Assembly: GCA_029265085.1 (NCBI GenBank)
Contig: JAJUJY010000124.1
Span: forward strand, 1 to 13,067
Length of the DNA: 13,067 nucleotides
From: Chloroflexota bacterium
GTDB lineage: Bacteria > Chloroflexota > Anaerolineae > Anaerolineales > Anaerolineaceae
Direction: 5' to 3'
A program made the translations under genes and the position numbers. Of the stretch, positions 1 through 7,294 are shown one piece after another; the first letter of the stretch is position 1; each line of letters starts with the position of its first letter. Under the pieces are notes generated by a model. The model had not been told where the DNA came from and searched no databases. It worked only from the letters and a program-made list of their open reading frames with translations.

Positions 1-404
1 GCGGTCTCCACAAGAAGCGCAGCATATAAAAATGGTTCTACCGCCAACGCTGCAACCAGGGCAGCAACCATAGCTAAACCAATCGGAATAAAATATCGAT
101 GCGGCCGAATCTGGCTTCCAACCAGAAAATAGATGGCAGTAAATCCATAAACCATTAACATAATAGATCGATCGCCATTTGTTAAAACAAATTTCCGGCC
201 TAAGATCGTCCAGGTAGAAGCTATCTCGATGTTTATAGGTCCAAGATTGATGACCTGATCAACCGGGACCAAGCTTGCCAAACCCGCTAAAATGGTGCAG
301 GTTGAGATGCCGATCCATAATGAAACAGTTTGCTTTTTTTGAATGAACCACAACAAAACTGCTATGAAAACAGGGGAAATGATCCATAGATAGGCAGCGG
401 TCAT
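1..404 (-). CDS. NuoN/NuoM-like proton-translocating subunit, N-terminal part (3' end outside window)
   Basis: The first 134 codons of a hydrophobic membrane protein are present; the reading frame stays open to the window edge. Reading from the ATG at 404 gives several membrane segments (about residues 5-20, 29-46, 80-96, 105-122) and ends in a segment carrying Glu133. That position and context match the conserved TM5 glutamate of complex I antiporter-like subunits (Glu133 in E. coli NuoN, as I recall). A GGAGGA site lies six bases upstream of the start, and the ATG overlaps the stop of the preceding gene in an ATGA arrangement, so translation is probably coupled. In the family such proteins form the proton- or sodium-translocating arm of NADH dehydrogenase, membrane-bound hydrogenases or Mrp antiporters. 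The TM7 and TM12 lysines that would confirm the function lie outside the window, so NuoN versus NuoM/HyfF/MrpD cannot be decided. Confidence 0.7.
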   Translation of the reverse strand, partial: MTAAYLWIISPVFIAVLLWFIQKKQTVSLWIGISTCTILAGLASLVPVDQVINLGPINIEIASTWTILGRKFVLTNGDRSIMLMVYGFTAIYFLVGSQIRPHRYFIPIGLAMVAALVAALAVEPFLYAALLVET

Positions 405-988
405 ATTTGTTCCTCCGAGGTAGGTGCGATTAGTAAATATGATCCTGCCAAAGCTAACCCCAAGGTAATGACCGCCAATAAACCAGTTACCAACACAGAA
501 TTCGCTACGCTGGCATAGATGATCTCAAACCCTGAAAGGGTAGTCAATAATCCCAAAATAATCCGCAAAGGGCGATCGGTCATACCCATTTGAAGAATAC
601 CCATACCAATTAGTATTACTCCATTGGTTAATTGCGCCTGTCCGGCTGGTAACCACCCGCTTGCCTCTGGAGCAATTGAAAAAGCCAATATGAATACAAA
701 CAAAGCCGTAAAAATTCGGAAGACCCTTCCACTAAAAGTCCGGAACTCATCTTGAACGCCTTCGGTTACTGCCTGAGAAGCGCCCAATACCGCGCCAGCC
801 ATCCAACCAGCAACCAGTTTAACCGCCGAAAGCCCTAAAGGCCAAACGCTGCTTACCAGCCAAAAAACAGCCAAATATTGGACAGCCAGAGCAATAATAC
901 TCCACCGCCATCGTTCACTAATCAGGAGCAGGGTGGATGTGATCATAACCATAATCAACGGAATCAGGTTAATTATTTCATCGTTCAT
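401..988 (-). CDS. NuoK/HyfE-like small membrane subunit
   Basis: A 195-residue, almost entirely hydrophobic protein with about six membrane segments. The C-terminal half (about residues 122-187) follows the NuoK pattern: a hydrophobic helix, a short Thr-Asp-Arg turn, then a helix containing Glu155 in a Gly-Phe-Glu context, which resembles the buried glutamate of NuoK (Glu36). The second NuoK glutamate is not evident. At about 195 residues it is twice as long as NuoK or MrpC and close to HyfE of hydrogenase-4/formate hydrogenlyase, which carries a NuoK-like C-terminal part. A longer frame from 1045 exists, but the start at 988 is preferred: AGGAGG sits at 995-1000, six bases upstream, and the ATG overlaps the preceding TGA as TGATG. 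Its stop overlaps the next gene's ATG. The family call rests on pattern and context, not on strong identity. Confidence 0.65.
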   Translation of the reverse strand: MNDEIINLIPLIMVMITSTLLLISERWRWSIIALAVQYLAVFWLVSSVWPLGLSAVKLVAGWMAGAVLGASQAVTEGVQDEFRTFSGRVFRIFTALFVFILAFSIAPEASGWLPAGQAQLTNGVILIGMGILQMGMTDRPLRIILGLLTTLSGFEIIYASVANSVLVTGLLAVITLGLALAGSYLLIAPTSEEQI

Positions 989-2586
989 CAAATTCCTCCT
1001 GCTGCTAATATCGATAACAACAACGCCAGGAGAACCATAGTCCACAAAATACCGCCATCCCCCTCAAAAATCGCCGTAAAGGCAAAAATTATTTGTTGAA
1101 CCAGGCGATAAAAGAAAACCAAGATTTGATAAAACCAGTTTAAACTAAAGATCTTGGCTAAAAATCCACCGAGCTGTCTTAGCAGCAATTGCAACCAATC
1201 GAGTGATATGGTTGTGGTTGTAGGAAGGTGAATCATTTTTATCTGAATCAAATAAGCCAGGCTGCCGAAAAATCCGGCAATCAATCCAATCCACCAAGAT
1301 TGAACGGATGATAACGGGTTATTGGTTATGGGAATTATCCACAAAGTTAATTGGATAAAAATAAATCCCAATATGTAGGTAGATTGAATCCATCGCTCTT
1401 TGTCTTTTAGGGATTCTCTTTCAGAAAAGGCATGTCGAAGGTATCCACCGAAAAGATATACCCCAGAGATAAGAAAAATGATCTGCCAGATATTAAGAGG
1501 AGTGTGGATTAATCCCTGCCAACCAGTGGCCGTAAGCGTAAAAGGAAGCCCGCTTAATCCAAGCACACACAAAATCGGGAAAAAGATAATTTCTTTGCGC
1601 CTGTCAGAAAACAAGAATAAAAATCCGCCAATTAATATTAATGCCACTCCAAACGAAATTGATTCGGCGGAATACCCCTGAATAGCGGTTCCAATGGCCA
1701 TCCCGGCCAGAGCAATAATCCAATACGAACGGCCTGCAATTTCGTCTTTGGAATGAGCCCACATCGCCGAACCAAACAATGTAGCCAGAGCCGTCAATCC
1801 CAAGATCAGTGGAATTTGTGCCTCAGTCAAAACTTCAGCCGGCAAACGCGCTAGAACCGGTAAGCTTGAAACTGGTCCGATCAATCTTAAGATCGTCCCG
1901 ATTCCCCTGCGCAGAGGAAATTCCTTGGCAATGGGCACATTGATCGGCATCACACCCAAACGTAGACCAATTCCAACAATCACCAGCCAACCAATTTGTG
2001 AGGATATCGCCTCGAACTCCAATGGCAGACCCAAATAACGGGAATATATAACCGAAATCAAAAGCAGAATCGTCCCGCCGCCTCTTGCCAAAAACAAATA
2101 AATCATCTGGCGGCTAAGAGACCAGTTCTTCACCACTCCCAAAACGATAACCAATTCCAAAACATCAACTGCTGTCCAGGTTACTGCAACCGTGAGCGGA
2201 TTGGCCGCCAAAATGGTTAATAAACTCAAGCCAGTTATGGCCAAATTAGCCGACCAGGAAACCGGGTTACTGTTTTGAACCAGCCGAACTGAGGCTGTTA
2301 AGATTACTGCAACCAAAACACTGACAATACTTATGGCATAAGGCCAGGCAGCCTGGTCCCATGAGAACAGTAACTCATTTCCACTCCCTAATCGAAAAGG
2401 TCGCCAATCTTCAATTGCAAATGGTGACAATGGGATCCAGCGGTAGGCCAAGACCACTCCCCAACAAATAATCGCTCCAACAGCAGCAGCAAACCATGTA
2501 TAACCAACTTTACTTCGAAATACAAATAGAAGCCATCCGCCAAGCGCAGTAAGCAACAATAATAAAATCGGGAGAAATACCAGCAT
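988..2586 (-). CDS. Divergent NuoL/NuoM/HyfF-like antiporter subunit
   Basis: A 532-residue polytopic membrane protein with roughly 13-15 hydrophobic segments, the usual length for NuoM, HyfF or MrpD. Glu144 in the fifth segment region matches the essential TM5 glutamate, at the same number as in E. coli NuoM. In the segment matching TM7, after a Met-Pro-Ile-Asn stretch (213-216) that resembles the family's Pro-Leu-His loop, the channel lysine position appears to be Arg234. The family's Asp-Ile-Lys-Arg-x-x-Ala-Tyr-Ser-Ser loop is poorly conserved: residues 279-289 keep Lys-Asp-Glu-Ile and Arg-Ser-Tyr but not the lysine-arginine pair. It is the first of three coupled membrane genes and starts 21 bases after the dihydropyrimidinase, with an AGAAGGA ribosome-binding site. 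The expected role is ion translocation in a complex I-like arm, possibly with altered pumping. Residue matches were made by eye. Confidence 0.7.
   Translation of the reverse strand: MLVFLPILLLLLTALGGWLLFVFRSKVGYTWFAAAVGAIICWGVVLAYRWIPLSPFAIEDWRPFRLGSGNELLFSWDQAAWPYAISIVSVLVAVILTASVRLVQNSNPVSWSANLAITGLSLLTILAANPLTVAVTWTAVDVLELVIVLGVVKNWSLSRQMIYLFLARGGGTILLLISVIYSRYLGLPLEFEAISSQIGWLVIVGIGLRLGVMPINVPIAKEFPLRRGIGTILRLIGPVSSLPVLARLPAEVLTEAQIPLILGLTALATLFGSAMWAHSKDEIAGRSYWIIALAGMAIGTAIQGYSAESISFGVALILIGGFLFLFSDRRKEIIFFPILCVLGLSGLPFTLTATGWQGLIHTPLNIWQIIFLISGVYLFGGYLRHAFSERESLKDKERWIQSTYILGFIFIQLTLWIIPITNNPLSSVQSWWIGLIAGFFGSLAYLIQIKMIHLPTTTTISLDWLQLLLRQLGGFLAKIFSLNWFYQILVFFYRLVQQIIFAFTAIFEGDGGILWTMVLLALLLSILAAGGI
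995..1000 (-). promoter_or_regulatory. Ribosome-binding site deciding the start of the NuoK-like gene
   Basis: AGGAGG on the minus strand lies six bases before the ATG at 988. The alternative ATG at 1045 would extend the protein by 19 polar residues overlapping the preceding gene, so this site favours the shorter 195-residue product. Confidence 0.75.
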
Positions 2587-2607
2587 TAAGGATATTCCTT
2601 CTAGTAA

Positions 2608-4029
2608 TTAGAGAACGGGAGCATATGGCTTTCGGAATAAGAATTTCCCCTCCCCAGCACTACCAAGCCACCGGTCTCCATCCACAATTAATTTTCCTCG
2701 TAAAAACACTTGCGTTGGATAACCGGTTAATTCCCATCCTTCAAAAAGATTGTAATCGGTGCGTTGGTGAGATTTCGCCACCCCGTAGGTGACCTTTTGA
2801 TTTGGATCCCAAATGACAATATCAGCATCTCCGCCGGGCACAACAGAACCCTTTTGAGGGTATAACCCAAATATTTTTGCCGGATTTGTGCTGGTAAGTG
2901 CAACGAACTGGTTGGGTGTTATTTTGCCGGTTTGTACAGCGGTTGTCCAAAAAACAACCAAACGGTCGCCAACAGCCGGTAAACCATTGGGAATTTTTGT
3001 AAAATCTTCTTTGCCTAATTCTTTACCCGGGATGGCAATTTGCTGGCCTTCATACAGAATTGGTTTTGTGCCATCAAAAAAGAAAGGGCAATGATCGGTA
3101 GCCAACACCTGCAATGTACCATCGATCAAACCTTCCCACAATCGCTGATTATCTTCCTCCGAGCGCATAGGTGGCGAGCATATCCATTTTGCGCCATCCG
3201 GTCGTTCCAAATGTTTTTCGTTAAAGAATAAATACTGCGGGCAAGTTTCACCCATAACCGGCAGCCCTTTTTCTCGGGCATAGGCCAATTGATCAACCTC
3301 CCCTCCCGCGTTCATGTGCACAATATACACAGGAGACTCAGCATGGGCTGCAATTGCAGCCGCCCGAAGAGTTGCTTCCACAGCTCCCCAAGCGGGTCTT
3401 GTGCGAGCATGCCACACCGGGCTTTTCTTTCCATCTGCTAATGCTTCTGCGATCAATACCTCAATCACATCGCCATTTTCTGCATGTACCATTGTAATCA
3501 TGCCGTTTTTTTTGGCTATGCGCATCACCTTGAAGATTTCTCCATCCGCCAATCTTAACCGATTGTTATAGGCTGTAAATACTTTTAAGCTGGTAATTCC
3601 TTGCGTAATTAATGTTGGAATTTCTTTTTCGATTTGTTCATCCAAATGGGTAATATTCATATGGAATCCAAAATCGATTGCGGCCTTAGGATCGGCCTTT
3701 TCATGCCAGCGAAGAATACTCTCGGAAAGTGTTTTTTGATCTTGTGGAACAAAGTCAATTACGGTTGTTGTTCCACCAAATGCTGCCGCCTTATGCCCCG
3801 TATAATGATCATCCGAAGAAACGGTCCCAAACATAGGTAAATCAAAATGCGTATGGACATCAACCCCACCCGGCAAAATTAATTTACCCTGTGCGTCAAT
3901 CACTTCGGCGCCCTCCGGATATTGAATATCCTTCCCAATTTGGGTAATTATTTCACCTTCAATAAAAATATCCGCTTGATATGTTTCTGCCGCGGTAATG
4001 ATCGTTCCGTTTTTGATTACGATGGTCAT
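2608..4029 (-). CDS. hydA: Dihydropyrimidinase / D-hydantoinase
   Basis: A 473-residue cyclic amidohydrolase, full length for the family. It hydrolyses the ring amide of dihydropyrimidines or 5-substituted hydantoins to N-carbamoyl amino acids in the cytoplasm. All metal and catalytic residues can be placed: His59 and His61 in the His-Thr-His motif, carbamylated Lys149, His182, His238 and Asp312, plus Tyr154 and the Cys-Ser-Pro-Pro-Met-Arg loop (284-289) that shapes the substrate site and separates this group from allantoinase and dihydroorotase. Between Asp312 and the Ile-Pro-Asn-Gly motif (346-349) there are more residues than I expect, an apparent insertion near 318-338. A strong AGGAGG (4037-4042) lies seven bases before the ATG. 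It is followed after 21 bases by the membrane-subunit genes. No beta-ureidopropionase or carbamoylase is in the window, so the physiological substrate is not settled. Confidence 0.88.
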   Translation of the reverse strand: MTIVIKNGTIITAAETYQADIFIEGEIITQIGKDIQYPEGAEVIDAQGKLILPGGVDVHTHFDLPMFGTVSSDDHYTGHKAAAFGGTTTVIDFVPQDQKTLSESILRWHEKADPKAAIDFGFHMNITHLDEQIEKEIPTLITQGITSLKVFTAYNNRLRLADGEIFKVMRIAKKNGMITMVHAENGDVIEVLIAEALADGKKSPVWHARTRPAWGAVEATLRAAAIAAHAESPVYIVHMNAGGEVDQLAYAREKGLPVMGETCPQYLFFNEKHLERPDGAKWICSPPMRSEEDNQRLWEGLIDGTLQVLATDHCPFFFDGTKPILYEGQQIAIPGKELGKEDFTKIPNGLPAVGDRLVVFWTTAVQTGKITPNQFVALTSTNPAKIFGLYPQKGSVVPGGDADIVIWDPNQKVTYGVAKSHQRTDYNLFEGWELTGYPTQVFLRGKLIVDGDRWLGSAGEGKFLFRKPYAPVL

Positions 4030-4036
4030 CTTATAT

Positions 4037-4042
4037 CCTCCT
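4037..4042 (-). promoter_or_regulatory. Ribosome-binding site of the dihydropyrimidinase gene
   Basis: A perfect AGGAGG on the minus strand, seven bases before the ATG at 4029, supports this start. The 84-base gap between this gene and the preceding unknown gene has a possible TAGAAT -10 (4078-4083) but no convincing -35, so whether the gene has its own promoter is open. Confidence 0.7.
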
Positions 4043-4113
4043 GAAATATTACCGAGGGTAGTCTTGATGTGTCCCTTATTCTACCAGTTTGTGACTTTTT
4101 TCTTCGAATTTTG

Positions 4114-4695
4114 TTATTCTTGTGATTCTTCACGAATTTTTAAATCGAACCCTCCCAGCATTGCGAAAAGTATTGGGTCTACATCCTGAAATGATTCTGG
4201 GAAGGTTTGGGTTTGATACTGAGATGCACGTTGGGCACGCTCCCGCAATGATTTCCATAACACTTCCCGGTCCTCAGACCGGACTACCAGATCTTGCAAT
4301 GTTTCTGCGCTGCGGAGTAATTCTCCGGTTGTATATAGAAAGGTGATTCTGCGCCATTTTTTTGCCAATATAGGCCGTGGCAAAACCTCAACAGGACCTA
4401 ATTGAAGCTTGTAATATTCCTCATTTGCCCGAGGGTGTTCCGGCTCATCACGGATGATTTCCTTGCGAACCGTCAATTCATGCCCATAAACGGGTGCAAT
4501 TTTTGAAATTTGCCAGCGATCCGCCTCACCAAACGCACTTGTTTGATAAAACGCCAGATAATCCACATCTATAATTTTCGGAGCAAACCGCAGTGGTATC
4601 CTGTACCATCCTAACAAGCGTGCAATTTCCAAATCCCGTGCAGATGGAACCACAGCGACCAAAATCAGTGCAGCATCTACTGGATAACCTGTCAC
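4114..4695 (-). CDS. Conserved-looking protein of unknown function
   Basis: A 193-residue soluble protein that I do not recognise as a named family. It starts with GTG at 4695, eight bases after an AAGGAG site (4704-4709). There is no signal peptide or membrane segment. The first 110 residues look like a mixed alpha/beta domain: an Asp-Leu-Glu-Ile-Ala-Arg-Leu-Leu-Gly-Trp-Tyr-Arg-Ile-Pro stretch (21-34), a Tyr-Leu-Ala-Phe-Tyr-Gln-Thr segment (46-52) and a proline/glutamate-rich segment with Glu-Glu-Tyr-Tyr-Lys (91-95). Residues 110-120 are basic and aromatic, and the C-terminal half is helical and charged. The layout of aromatic and basic residues vaguely recalls small nucleic-acid-binding or EVE/PUA-like domains, but this is only an impression. 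It has its own promoter, lies just after a terminator, and precedes the dihydropyrimidinase by 84 bases, so a shared transcript is possible. Confidence 0.75.
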   Translation of the reverse strand: MTGYPVDAALILVAVVPSARDLEIARLLGWYRIPLRFAPKIIDVDYLAFYQTSAFGEADRWQISKIAPVYGHELTVRKEIIRDEPEHPRANEEYYKLQLGPVEVLPRPILAKKWRRITFLYTTGELLRSAETLQDLVVRSEDREVLWKSLRERAQRASQYQTQTFPESFQDVDPILFAMLGGFDLKIREESQE

Positions 4696-4733
4696 TTGCG
4701 ATTCTCCTTATAGGTAGAAAGAATTCAAATATG

Positions 4734-4760
4734 ATTATACGGCAGTTCAAAAAAATTCAA
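4734..4760 (-). promoter_or_regulatory. Sigma-70-type promoter for the unknown 193-residue gene
   Basis: On the minus strand a perfect TATAAT -10 box (4739-4734) is preceded by TTGAAT (4760-4755) with a 15-base spacer, shorter than the ideal 17. The stretch is A/T-rich. The expected transcript start is near 4727, giving a leader of about 30 bases with an AAGGAG site. It sits directly downstream of the terminator of the previous operon, where a new promoter is expected. Confidence 0.6.
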
Positions 4761-4775
4761 TGCCAGACAAACCAC

Positions 4776-4808
4776 AAAAAGCCCCGCTCCTGCTGAGCGG
4801 GGCTTTTT
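4776..4808 (-). terminator. Rho-independent terminator of the transporter/thrC/PLP operon
   Basis: A perfect 13-bp inverted repeat (arms 4776-4788 and 4796-4808) with a GC core (GCCCCGCT) and a seven-base loop. The outer five A-U pairs end in TTTTT on either strand. It begins 16 bases after the stop of the preceding PLP-enzyme gene. The symmetric A/T ends could allow it to work in both directions, but no plus-strand gene needs it. Confidence 0.9.
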
Positions 4809-4824
4809 GAAATCTCGTTGTTTT

Positions 4825-6300
4825 TTATAGATTCTTTAATAATCCAGACCGTTCATTAAATTCAGTGATCAAAGCATCGATTTCTTCTGCCTGACTCTGA
4901 ACATCTGTCCAGTAATTGGGATCATACCACTGCGCCTGGATTTCCTCATACGTTCGCCCCTGCTGTTCAACCCAGGTGTAATATTTAAGGTTGTGCACAC
5001 GGCGGCGTTCTGCATAGGTTAATTCTACCAGGTGATCCGTAGTTTCACCCATCAAATCGCGGGCATAAGCCTCGGCAGCATCAAAGGCAGTGAATTCACC
5101 ATACTCTTCCCTGTATTCATGGAGGCGGCTGGAATATAACTCCATCGAATCGGTCATCACAAACAGCATGACATCATCTTCGCCCATCTCATAATACTTG
5201 GCAGCTTTTATAGCGCTAAGCATATTGGCAATCCCAGAAAAACCGAACAGGTCTAATTTTGATACCAGTTCAGCAGGGACACCTTTTCGTACTAAATATT
5301 CACGCCCAGCCGGTTCATTGAACAATCGGGAAATATTCACCACAGCATTATCATCAATCGCGACTACCATATCGGTATTCTTGACATTGTGAATCCAGGG
5401 TACGTGTTTATCGCCAATACCTTCAATCCGGTGTGCGCCAAAACCATTCTCCAACAAAGTCGGGCATTGAAGCGCTTCACTGGCGACAATCTTGCTGGAG
5501 GGGAAGATCTGTTTCAAATAATCACCACTGGCAATTGTTCCAGCGCTGCCGGTCGTGAGTGCAACACCGCGATAGTTCCCCTTGGGTCCTAACTCGCGTT
5601 TTAACACCTCTTCCATCGCATGGCCTGTCACTTCATAATGCCACAAGTAATTACCAAACTCCTCGAACTGATTAAAGATCATCAAATCTTCACCAGATTG
5701 ACGCAATTCCCAGCATTTATCAAAAATTTCTTTTACATTCGATTCCGAACCAGGAGTCGCAATCACTTCTCCGGCGATTTTCGAGAGCCAATCAAAGCGT
5801 TCTTTGCTCATCCCTTGGGGCAAGATAGCTATGGATTCACAGGCCAATAAGGCTGAATCATAAGCTCCGCCGCGGCAGTAATTCCCTGTGGAAGGCCAAA
5901 CGGCTTTTTGGGTTGTTGGATCAAATTGACCGGTCACCAGGCGCGGGACAAGGCAGCTAAAGGCTGCGCCGACTTTATGTGCCCCGGTTGGGAACCATTT
6001 TCCGGATAAACCAATAAGGCGCGCTTTGACACCCGTCAGGCTGCTCGGCAATTCTATATAGTTTGCACTACCAAACCCCCCGCCTTTTTGAACGGGTTCA
6101 TTTTTCCAGCTAATCCGAAACAGGTTGCGAGGATGAACATCCCATAGACCAATACCCTTGAGATCTTCCTTTACTTTTGCCGGAATTAAATCCGGGTTTT
6201 TCATCTGCGCATACGTTGGAATAATAATATTTCGTTCGCGGACACGTTTTAATGCGCGTTCACGACGATCTTCCATTACAGTTAAATCGATTTTTGCCAT
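4825..6300 (-). CDS. PLP-dependent enzyme, fold type II (cysteine synthase/threonine dehydratase-like), reaction unassigned
   Basis: A 491-residue cytoplasmic enzyme of the tryptophan-synthase-beta fold. The Schiff-base lysine is most likely Lys109 in a Thr-Gly-Ala-His-Lys-Val-Gly context. The Ser-Thr-Gly-Asn-Tyr motif (137-141) matches the substrate-carboxylate loop, and the glycine-rich Thr-Gly-Ser-Ala-Gly-Thr stretch (250-255) is the phosphate-binding loop. It is longer than cysteine synthase (about 310) and has roughly 70 extra N-terminal and about 90 extra C-terminal residues; the tail is helical, acidic and rich in tyrosine and tryptophan. The beta-replacement or beta-elimination type of chemistry is typical of the fold, but the substrate cannot be read from the sequence. 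It starts 22 bases after the glycosyltransferase, with an AGGAG site upstream, and is the last gene before the terminator. Confidence 0.85.
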   Translation of the reverse strand: MAKIDLTVMEDRRERALKRVRERNIIIPTYAQMKNPDLIPAKVKEDLKGIGLWDVHPRNLFRISWKNEPVQKGGGFGSANYIELPSSLTGVKARLIGLSGKWFPTGAHKVGAAFSCLVPRLVTGQFDPTTQKAVWPSTGNYCRGGAYDSALLACESIAILPQGMSKERFDWLSKIAGEVIATPGSESNVKEIFDKCWELRQSGEDLMIFNQFEEFGNYLWHYEVTGHAMEEVLKRELGPKGNYRGVALTTGSAGTIASGDYLKQIFPSSKIVASEALQCPTLLENGFGAHRIEGIGDKHVPWIHNVKNTDMVVAIDDNAVVNISRLFNEPAGREYLVRKGVPAELVSKLDLFGFSGIANMLSAIKAAKYYEMGEDDVMLFVMTDSMELYSSRLHEYREEYGEFTAFDAAEAYARDLMGETTDHLVELTYAERRRVHNLKYYTWVEQQGRTYEEIQAQWYDPNYWTDVQSQAEEIDALITEFNERSGLLKNL

Positions 6301-6322
6301 TCCTGATACTCTCCTATGAATT

Positions 6323-7267
6323 TTAGTCTTCGTCCGCCTGTTTCATGGGAGCTTCGCTGACAATGTACAGCGGCCGTCCCTTCGCCTCATCATAAATACG
6401 GCCAATATATTCTCCCAAAATACCTAAAGAGATCAATTGGACGCCCCCCAAGAATAATACGGCAATCAAAGTGGTTGCCTGCCCAAAAAACGCCTGCGAT
6501 TGGATCAAACGCATGATCACCACAATCGGAATTGCCAGAATCGCTACACCCGCAGATACAAACCCGACATAGGTCGCAAGCTGCAGCGGGAAATAGGAGA
6601 AACCGGTTATCGCTGTCAATGCAAGCCGCAGCATTTTCTTTAATGGGTATTTGGTCTCTCCGGCGTAGCGTGCTGCCCGTTTATATTTAACGCCAATTTG
6701 CTTAAAACCAACCCATGCCGACATTCCACGCAAAAACCGGTGATGTTCGCGCATGGAATTCATCACATTCACAACCTTCCGATCCATCAACCGGAAATCA
6801 CCGGTATCCATCGGAATTTCGACATCGGTAATTTTATAAATAAGCCGGTAGAACAAGGAAGCAGTAAATGTTTTAAACCAGGTTTCTCCTTCTCGTTCTG
6901 CCCGGACAGCATAAACTACTTCATAGCCTTGCCGCCATTTTTCGATCAATTCCAAAATCACTTCAGGAGGATCCTGTAAATCCGCATCAATTATGATAAC
7001 GGCATCTCCCCTGCTGTAGTCTAAGCCAGCCGTTACCGCAATTTGGTGGCCAAAATTTCGGGCAAAAATAATCGGTCGAACGCGATCATCTTTGGCCGCT
7101 AATTCATGAATAATTTCATTTGACCGGTCTTTAGAACCATCATTAATTAAGATGAGCTCCCAGGGTTGTTCAGTTCGATCTAATACTTCACTCACCCGGC
7201 GATACAATTCTTCAAGACAAGACTCCTCATTGTAAATTGGAGCAATGATGCTAAATACTGGTTTCAT
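6323..7267 (-). CDS. GT2 family membrane-anchored glycosyltransferase (GtrB/ArnC/DPM1-like)
   Basis: A 314-residue protein with an N-terminal GT-A domain and two C-terminal membrane helices (about 227-252 and 262-289). The nucleotide-sugar site shows Asn-Asp-Gly-Ser (42-45) and the metal-binding Asp-Ala-Asp (94-96), followed by Leu-Gln-Asp-Pro-Pro-Glu. The Asp-Thr-Gly-Asp-Phe-Arg-Leu (154-160) and His-His-Arg-Phe-Leu-Arg-Gly (175-181) motifs are typical of polyprenyl-phosphate glycosyltransferases such as GtrB and ArnC. The Gly-Glu-Tyr-Ile-Gly-Arg ending (285-290) is also characteristic. The family moves a sugar from a UDP- or GDP-sugar to undecaprenyl phosphate on the cytoplasmic face for later use in envelope glycans. 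The sugar is unknown. It lies between thrC (27 bases) and the PLP enzyme (22 bases), with an AAGGGAA ribosome-binding site. No flippase or acceptor glycosyltransferase is nearby. Confidence 0.9.
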   Translation of the reverse strand: MKPVFSIIAPIYNEESCLEELYRRVSEVLDRTEQPWELILINDGSKDRSNEIIHELAAKDDRVRPIIFARNFGHQIAVTAGLDYSRGDAVIIIDADLQDPPEVILELIEKWRQGYEVVYAVRAEREGETWFKTFTASLFYRLIYKITDVEIPMDTGDFRLMDRKVVNVMNSMREHHRFLRGMSAWVGFKQIGVKYKRAARYAGETKYPLKKMLRLALTAITGFSYFPLQLATYVGFVSAGVAILAIPIVVIMRLIQSQAFFGQATTLIAVLFLGGVQLISLGILGEYIGRIYDEAKGRPLYIVSEAPMKQADED

Positions 7268-7294
7268 AGATTCCCTTTTTGAAAGATCTGATAT

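Noticed and set aside
989..1045. Upstream ATG at 1045 for the NuoK-like gene
   Set aside because: It would add 19 polar residues inside the preceding gene; the ATG at 988 has an AGGAGG site and a TGATG overlap.
878..1099. Plus-strand open frame rich in Asn and Pro
   Set aside because: It overlaps the well-supported minus-strand membrane genes, has no ribosome-binding site and its composition looks like an antisense shadow.
4078..4113. Promoter with TAGAAT -10 for the dihydropyrimidinase
   Set aside because: There is no matching -35 at a suitable distance, so it was noted only as a possibility and not listed.
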